Below are positions 14,664 to 16,430 of a DNA stretch of 16,430 nucleotides, in pieces (positions within the stretch are counted from its first letter, which is position 1; every line of letters begins with the position of its first letter). Below the pieces are notes generated by a model. It was not told the DNA's origin, searched no databases, and saw only the letters and a list, made by a program, of their open reading frames with translations. The stretch is from Hyphomicrobiales bacterium. GTDB lineage: Bacteria > Pseudomonadota > Alphaproteobacteria > Rhizobiales > CAYWUX01. The stretch spans positions 1-16,430 of the forward strand of contig JANQOC010000226.1 of NCBI GenBank assembly GCA_028279265.1. Reading direction: 5' to 3'. The translations under genes and the position numbers were made by a program.

Positions 14664-15770
14664 TTACACCGTTTCCATTTGCAATTTGGAAAGATAGGCC
14701 TCTGAACGCATTTCCATGAGCCGTGAGGCCGTTCGTTTGAACAGTTCGGCGCCGTCGCCTTCGGGGTATAAATCATGAGGTTCGGCGTCGGCCGTGGCGA
14801 CAAGGCAGATTTCGCGATCATAGAGCGTGTCGATGAGGGTGTTGAATCGGCGCGCCTGATTTCGCTGTTTTGGACCAAGGATTGGAATACCCTCGATCAT
14901 AATCGTGTGAAAAGCATCGGACAGGGCTAGATAGTCATTGGCCGCCAAGGGCTGATTGCACAAATCGTCAAAGGTGAACCAGGCCGTACCCTGATGGGCT
15001 TCTGGAACTTCCAGCGTACGGCCCTTGACTTGCAGGCTGGTGCTTTTGCCGTGATCCACGCCTGTGAGCTCATGGAATATCTTGCGCATTCGGTTCTTAG
15101 ACTGCGGTCCGATGGGGGTAAAATAGATTTGCCGGTTTTCAAGCTTGGCGAGGCGGTAGTCGTGCTTGGTATCGACCACGAATATTGCCGTCTTCTCCTT
15201 GAGCAGATCAATAAAGGGGAGGAACAGCTGGCGGTTCAAACCGTCTTTATAAAGATTATCCGGCGCCACGTTGGACGTGGCAACCACAACCAGGCCGTTT
15301 TCGAACAGGCGCGTGAACAAACGTCCAAGGATCATGGCATCGGCAATATCCGTGACATGAAACTCATCGAAACAAAGTAATTTTGTCGACTTGCTGATCT
15401 CATCGGCCACCAGGGGTATGGGATCGCCGTCATGGCTTTTTCGAAACGCGGCGATGGAATCATGAATTTCAGACATGAATTCATGAAAATGGACCCGGCG
15501 CTTTTTTTTGAATGAGACGGTATCAAAAAACAGATCCATCATCATGGACTTGCCGCGTCCGACGCCACCATGAATATAGAGCCCCTTGGGAACATTGTTA
15601 TTTTTTTTGGAAAACAGCCAGTTAAGACCCGAGTTTGACTGCGGGCTGTAGCCTTTCAATTCATCGGCCAGCTTCTGCAGCTTGTCGATGGCCAGAGACT
15701 GGACGGGATCCTGGGATATGGATCCCTCGGCAATCATCGACTCATATTTGGCTTTGGTGCCAAGCCCCAT
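14664..15770 (-). CDS. zapE: Cell division ATPase ZapE (AFG1-like)
   Basis: ZapE is a cytoplasmic P-loop ATPase of the AFG1/YhcM family. In E. coli it associates with the Z-ring and influences FtsZ assembly, and the mitochondrial relative AFG1 acts in protein quality control. The 368-aa protein has Walker A GGVGRGKS (68-75), RVHFHEFM (92-99), Walker B LLCFDEF (131-137), a sensor-like VVVATSNVAPDNLYKDGLNR (161-180) and the family motif ARRFNTLIDTLYD near the C-terminus. The length is normal for bacterial ZapE. The ATG at 15770 is preceded by GGGAGA five bases upstream (15776-15781). It lies upstream of mdh, a neighbourhood often seen in alphaproteobacteria; a functional link to the TCA genes is not implied. 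Confidence 0.93.
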   Translation of the reverse strand: MGLGTKAKYESMIAEGSISQDPVQSLAIDKLQKLADELKGYSPQSNSGLNWLFSKKNNNVPKGLYIHGGVGRGKSMMMDLFFDTVSFKKKRRVHFHEFMSEIHDSIAAFRKSHDGDPIPLVADEISKSTKLLCFDEFHVTDIADAMILGRLFTRLFENGLVVVATSNVAPDNLYKDGLNRQLFLPFIDLLKEKTAIFVVDTKHDYRLAKLENRQIYFTPIGPQSKNRMRKIFHELTGVDHGKSTSLQVKGRTLEVPEAHQGTAWFTFDDLCNQPLAANDYLALSDAFHTIMIEGIPILGPKQRNQARRFNTLIDTLYDREICLVATADAEPHDLYPEGDGAELFKRTASRLMEMRSEAYLSKLQMETV

Positions 15771-15796
15771 GACGGTCTCCCTATTTGGACCGCTTG

Positions 15797-15825
15797 GAGC
15801 TAACCCCTCAGACCCGATTGGTCAA
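15797..15825 (-). promoter_or_regulatory. Possible zapE promoter
   Basis: On the minus strand TTGACC (15820-15825) and TAGCTC (15797-15802) are separated by exactly 17 bases. The predicted start point would lie about 20 bases before the zapE ATG. The -35 is a strong match and the -10 is weak. Confidence 0.4.
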
Positions 15826-15943
15826 GTCATCGTTTATTGATAACGGGGCGCAGGTTAACGGCTGCAACCGCAATCAGGTGATCGGACGAAATAAGCCGGC
15901 TGCGCCCACAACAGAACAAACGGATGATCCCGCATTCGGGGTT

Positions 15944-15963
15944 AGCCAGACACTTGCCTGGCT
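15944..15963 (-). repeat. Inverted repeat downstream of the arsR-type gene
   Basis: AGCCAG (15944-15949) and CTGGCT (15958-15963) pair perfectly across 8 bases, starting about 25 bases past the regulator stop. A second small CCCG/CGGG hairpin follows at 15930-15941. Neither is followed by a T-tract, so a factor-dependent end or RNA processing site is possible but unproven. The rest of the 218-bp gap to zapE holds no gene that I can support. Confidence 0.35.
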
Positions 15964-15988
15964 TTACTCCGAAGAAATGCGGGTTTTA

Positions 15989-16369
15989 TCAGCCGATCGT
16001 CCCGGACATGGGCGTGTCCATCGGATGTGTGACCATTGCCGGTTTCGGCTCGTCAAGGATCGCCGCACAGATTTCCGGGTGGCCCCTGAGGCAGTCTTCC
16101 GCCAGGAACGACACCAGACCACGGGATCCAACGGTATCGATGGCATAAAACACGTTTCGTTCAACGCGCCAGGATTTCAGCAAATAGGCACGTTCCAACC
16201 GCCGTAAATGGTTGGACATCGTCGAAGCCGGAAGTCCGAGGGACTCGGCAATATCTCCTGAGGAGGCCCCTTCAGGATATTTCTGCATCAGAAATCTGTA
16301 GATCTGTAATCTGTGCTCGTGGGCCAATGCTCCAAAAGCCTCTTTACCTTCTCTTTCATTCATATCCAT
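15989..16369 (-). CDS. ArsR/SmtB-family winged-helix transcriptional regulator
   Basis: This is a small DNA-binding repressor of the ArsR fold. From the ATG at 16369 it is 126 aa. The N-terminal helix reads AFGALAHEHRLQIYRFLM, the winged helix-turn-helix is GDIAESLGLPASTMSNHLRRLERAYLL (about 38-64), and the wing includes VERNVFYAID. The C-terminal EDCLRGHPEIC has Cys93 and Cys101. Related ArsR proteins often carry a Cys-Cys pair here as part of an arsenite site, and the second Cys is Leu94 in this protein. A Met/His/Pro-containing tail (PAMVTHPMDTPM) follows. Starts at GTG 16375 or ATG 16363 are equally possible, since no ribosome site is clear. No arsenic gene is visible nearby, so the ligand and targets are unknown. 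A dyad at 16394-16408 may be its own operator. Confidence 0.88.
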   Translation of the reverse strand: MDMNEREGKEAFGALAHEHRLQIYRFLMQKYPEGASSGDIAESLGLPASTMSNHLRRLERAYLLKSWRVERNVFYAIDTVGSRGLVSFLAEDCLRGHPEICAAILDEPKPAMVTHPMDTPMSGTIG

Positions 16370-16393
16370 GCTCACAATCGTTGGTTAAAAATT

Positions 16394-16408
16394 AAAGTAT
16401 CGGACTTT
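16394..16408. promoter_or_regulatory. Candidate operator dyad upstream of the ArsR-type gene
   Basis: AAAGT and ACTTT are perfect 5-bp arms around a 5-base spacer (ATCGG), about 25 bases upstream of the regulator ATG in an AT-rich stretch. ArsR-family repressors usually bind dyads overlapping their own promoter, so autoregulation is plausible. The dyad is short and unconfirmed. Confidence 0.3.
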
Positions 16409-16430
16409 GAAAGCTGCGCTTCGTGCCAGG

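Noticed and set aside
15785..16207. A 140-codon open frame on the plus strand opposite the ArsR-type gene
   Set aside because: It lies antisense to a clearly recognisable regulator and its intergenic region, has no family resemblance, and is explained as a shadow frame.

Overview
The window is a stretch of core chromosome from an alphaproteobacterium. Three things point there: a split ATP synthase operon that begins atpH-atpA directly downstream of priA, a compact mdh-sucC-sucD-sucA-sucB-lpdA cluster, and protein sequences that read like Rhodospirillales-type relatives. The order level is a guess from protein resemblance. I see no mobile element, phage gene, CRISPR array, tRNA or rRNA, and no recognisable defence or biosynthetic system. 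Apart from a few local oddities this is housekeeping DNA.

Layout, left to right. Positions 1-877 (minus) hold the 5' part of atpA and all of atpH, joined by a TGATG stop/start overlap. A leader of about 290 bp (878-1169) with two hairpin-forming repeats separates them from priA (minus, replication restart helicase). A 106-bp divergent gap leads to two plus-strand genes, a small-type transaldolase (3484-4143) and a XerC-like tyrosine recombinase (4171-5175). The plus genes then converge on a long minus-strand block that reads, in transcription order from the right: an ArsR-family regulator (to about 16369), zapE (to 15770), mdh, sucC, sucD, sucA, sucB and lpdA (ending at 5244).

How the genes work together. 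lpdA, sucB and sucA encode the E3, E2 and E1 subunits of the 2-oxoglutarate dehydrogenase complex. sucC and sucD encode succinyl-CoA synthetase, which uses the succinyl-CoA made by that complex, and mdh encodes malate dehydrogenase. The block therefore covers three steps of the TCA cycle. The succinate dehydrogenase genes, linked to suc genes in enterics, are absent here. The ATP synthase genes at the left end use the proton gradient that these steps help to power. Transaldolase belongs to the non-oxidative pentose phosphate pathway. PriA and XerC serve chromosome replication restart and dimer resolution. ZapE is a division-associated ATPase.

The points most worth a second look are an E2 subunit (SucB) with two tandem lipoyl domains instead of one, active-site residues that mark the FSA-family protein as a transaldolase, an ArsR protein that keeps only part of a C-terminal cysteine site and has a dyad upstream, and an exact 18-bp palindrome inside the transaldolase gene.
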